Source: Prevotella sp.
Lineage (GTDB): Bacteria > Bacteroidota > Bacteroidia > Bacteroidales > Dysgonomonadaceae
Direction of reading: 5' to 3'
Length of the DNA stretch: 64,000 nt
Assembly: GCA_031285625.1 (NCBI GenBank)
Contig: JAITVV010000056.1
Span: 57,125 to 121,124, forward strand
Both the position numbers and the translations under genes were made by a program. Within the stretch, counting starts at the first letter, position 1, and each line of letters starts with the position of its first letter. Positions 62,542-64,000 of this stretch are shown here, one piece after another. Under the pieces are notes generated by a model. That model did no database searches, was not told the DNA's origin, and was given only the letters and a program-made list of their open reading frames with translations.

Positions 62542-62655
62542 TCATCCAGATCTTCTTTTTTCTTGGCTTCTTTTGTATGCCACTTCGATTCGGGCTCCTA
62601 CATGTAAAAATGAAAAACAGATTATAAATGCGGATAATAAATATCTAATAAGCAT
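62542..62655 (-). CDS. Possible 37-residue exported microprotein
   Basis: A short frame (start ATG at 62655, stop at 62542-62544) encodes a 37-residue product with a classic signal-like N-terminus (MLIRYLLSAFIICFSFLHVG) and a basic tail (AYKRSQEKRRSG). No homologue comes to mind. A second frame over the same DNA (SKWHTKEAKKKEDLDDLM) ends at 62533-62535 but lacks a start. It may be a real small gene or a chance frame. Confidence 0.35.
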   Translation of the reverse strand: MLIRYLLSAFIICFSFLHVGARIEVAYKRSQEKRRSG

Positions 62656-62757
62656 GATGCAAGTTTCTTATCAATACAACAAAAATATATTTTTTTATGA
62701 TAAGTTTTACAAAAGCCTTTTAGATATTGGGGAATATGTACTGTGTAATTGATTTAT

Positions 62758-62916
62758 TTACTTATGCGAACGTCCCAAATAATATGAAATAATCATAGAG
62801 CTTGCCTGTAAGGCCATCAAAACCCAAAAAGCATTCCGTCTCCTGTTTTTGCGCCTCAAAGCTTTTAATTCCATACATTCTTTCTCATTCATCGAATCAT
62901 AAATTTGATCTTCCAT
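62758..62916 (-). CDS. Small single-pass membrane protein
   Basis: From the ATG at 62916 the product has 52 residues: an acidic N-terminus (MEDQIYDSMNEKECMELKAL), a basic RRKNRRR stretch, and one membrane helix (AFWVLMALQASSMIISYYLG). The positive-inside pattern makes a real N-in membrane protein plausible. Function unknown. An upstream frame start at 62955 is less likely. Confidence 0.5.
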   Translation of the reverse strand: MEDQIYDSMNEKECMELKALRRKNRRRNAFWVLMALQASSMIISYYLGRSHK

Positions 62917-63007
62917 AATCTTATATTTTGTGTATATTATTATAGAACAACACAAATAGACTTTTTGATCACACCATTATCAATTTTTATCTTCTTAATC
63001 GCAAAAT

Positions 63008-63301
63008 CTATTTATTCAAAGGCTCTTCCCAAATACGATACTTCACATTTCCAATATATCCGCAGACACAATCCAGCAAGTCGTCAATAAGATTCATCTT
63101 TTGCTCATCTTCTTCATGAACCATATAGATAAGATGCAACGGATAAAGAACATCATAAGCATCAACTTGGCACCCCCCTTCTTTTTTGTAATTGAATATT
63201 AGTTCAAAGCCTTTATCTAGTTGCAATGAATAATTATAGTCTATACCTGTAACTTCTTCACAGAGACTTTCAATTTCCTTATATAATAAATATTTATCCA
63301 T
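63008..63301 (-). CDS. Protein of unknown function
   Basis: The 97-residue soluble acidic protein (MDKYLLYKEIESLCEEVTGI) shows no known motif; GGCQVDAYDVLYPLHLIYMV and DDLLDCVCGYIGNVKYRIW are its most regular parts. It lies two bases downstream of the gene at 63304 on the same strand, so they are likely co-transcribed. Confidence 0.55.
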   Translation of the reverse strand: MDKYLLYKEIESLCEEVTGIDYNYSLQLDKGFELIFNYKKEGGCQVDAYDVLYPLHLIYMVHEEDEQKMNLIDDLLDCVCGYIGNVKYRIWEEPLNK

Positions 63302-63303
63302 AC

Positions 63304-64000
63304 TTATTTCACAAAAAGAGCAATAGCTGCTACTGGTACTGCAAAATATGCTACTTTCAGAATCTTCTTTCCAATAGGTGTTTTCTTATTAGCAGCAATA
63401 CCTGAACCCTGATAATAGGATTCTACATCCTGATCAAAGTCTTCGTTCCAAAATTCACGCGTAGTTGAATCGGGAAAATAAAAAAGTTCCTGGCAGAACC
63501 CGCTCAGTCTTCTTTTTCTGAATTGCTTCTTTTCCACAAAACCCCGAAATTCGACATCGCAGAAATAAGAGACATCTTCTTCGTTATTAAATTCATCGAT
63601 CGCCCTGAAACGATAAAAAGTAAAACACTCCGACATATAATATTTATCGGCAACTTTCTTAAAAGAGAAACGTCCGACTTTACGCATTATCTTTAACTGT
63701 TTACCCATATGTCTTTTATAGGGCTGGCTTACCAAAACAGAATCAATAGATTCAATTTCCATAGAAGCAATGGTCATATCATCCTTATTAATAGCAATCT
63801 CACCTTTTGCCCATCCGCCTCTGCCTTCTAAAGGCTCTATCTGAAGAATGATAAGAGAACTATCGGAAGTAAAAGATCTGGTTGTCTCATTATTAACGCT
63901 TTTTCCAAAAGTAAAAAGATGGGAGGCATGGTATTCTGCACCATACAATTCAGAAGTTGGAGTCACGGTACGCTGCAATCTTCTTATATCTATAATATTA
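63304..64000 (-). CDS. C-terminal part of a carboxypeptidase-like regulatory domain type protein (5' end outside window)
   Basis: The frame is open to the right edge, so the start lies outside. The visible 230 or so residues include SSLIILQIEPLEGRGGWAKG (beta-rich), ASMEIESIDSVLVSQPYKRH, KVGRFSFKKVADKYYMSE and a C-terminal membrane-like KILKVAYFAVPVAAIALFV. The pattern resembles the tail of exported Bacteroidales proteins that begin with a CarboxypepD_reg-like domain, but this is a weak call. Confidence 0.5.
   Translation of the reverse strand, partial: NIIDIRRLQRTVTPTSELYGAEYHASHLFTFGKSVNNETTRSFTSDSSLIILQIEPLEGRGGWAKGEIAINKDDMTIASMEIESIDSVLVSQPYKRHMGKQLKIMRKVGRFSFKKVADKYYMSECFTFYRFRAIDEFNNEEDVSYFCDVEFRGFVEKKQFRKRRLSGFCQELFYFPDSTTREFWNEDFDQDVESYYQGSGIAANKKTPIGKKILKVAYFAVPVAAIALFVK

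Noticed and set aside
62657..62752. 31-codon plus-strand frame MQVSYQYNKN
   Set aside because: No start context, no signal or motif, and very AT-rich; a chance frame.
1..64000. CRISPR arrays, tRNA or rRNA genes, integrases or transposases
   Set aside because: I saw no regularly spaced repeats, no tRNA-like cloverleaf ends and no recombinase motifs in any translated frame.

Overview
The window reads as a stretch of a Bacteroidales chromosome, with a Dysgonomonas-like relative as my best guess. This rests on AT-rich sequence, the Bacteroidota -7 promoter motif TAnnTTTG ahead of many genes with no Shine-Dalgarno sequence, and family content such as DUF3836, DUF2007, DUF3788, DUF4139, OmpA lipoproteins, a TonB receptor with a carboxypeptidase-like N-terminus, and LtaS-like sulfatases. 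I saw no tRNA, rRNA, CRISPR array, integrase or transposase. The genus is inference; the order is fairly secure.

Layout. 1-4.7 kb: end of a guanine deaminase-like gene, a CBM9-like protein, a phosphate transporter pair (PhoU-like plus PiT), and two tandem lipoprotein paralogues, the first with a frameshifted C-terminus. 4.9-11.8 kb: ribosomal protein S1, then a TolC/HlyD/ABC-2/ABC-2 exporter operon with no ATPase gene. 11.8-16.8 kb: small genes (DUF2007, DUF3836, a membrane protein overlapping a winged-helix regulator, GlsB), RlmD, and an ECF sigma factor with a membrane partner. 16.9-25 kb: the DUF2339/DUF3999 pair, an MFS transporter, an orphan histidine kinase, a GH43 lipoprotein. 25-32 kb: glyA, an LtaS-like sulfatase broken by a one-base deletion, a lipoprotein, a degenerate-Nudix regulator, an OmpA lipoprotein, a rhomboid protease.

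32-43 kb: a TPR protein, a three-gene glycosyltransferase-type operon with two tandem paralogues, and a very large alpha-2-macroglobulin lipoprotein with an intact thioester motif. 43-50.5 kb: a second DUF3836 protein, ZupT, a PaaI-type thioesterase, an MFS exporter, an AT-rich orphan gene, an Nramp transporter, and a DUF4139 protein with a TonB-plug-like insertion. 50.5-57 kb: mostly minus-strand genes, including the agmatine-to-putrescine pair aguA and aguB, separated by an SMI1/KNR4 cassette whose last gene is decayed. 57-64 kb: a Cys-rich HYC_CC_PP-type protein with a TonB receptor, AlkD-like and Dabb proteins, small hypotheticals, and a gene cut by the window end.

Most of this is core or housekeeping. 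The signals worth a second look are three frameshifted loci, the SMI1 cassette in the polyamine operon, the plug-like domain in a DUF4139 protein, an identical 25-nt element in two distant promoter regions with its core in a third, two ~110-bp inverted-repeat elements of one family, and a missing ATG before the HYC_CC_PP gene. I did not find a convincing wholly new multi-gene system.
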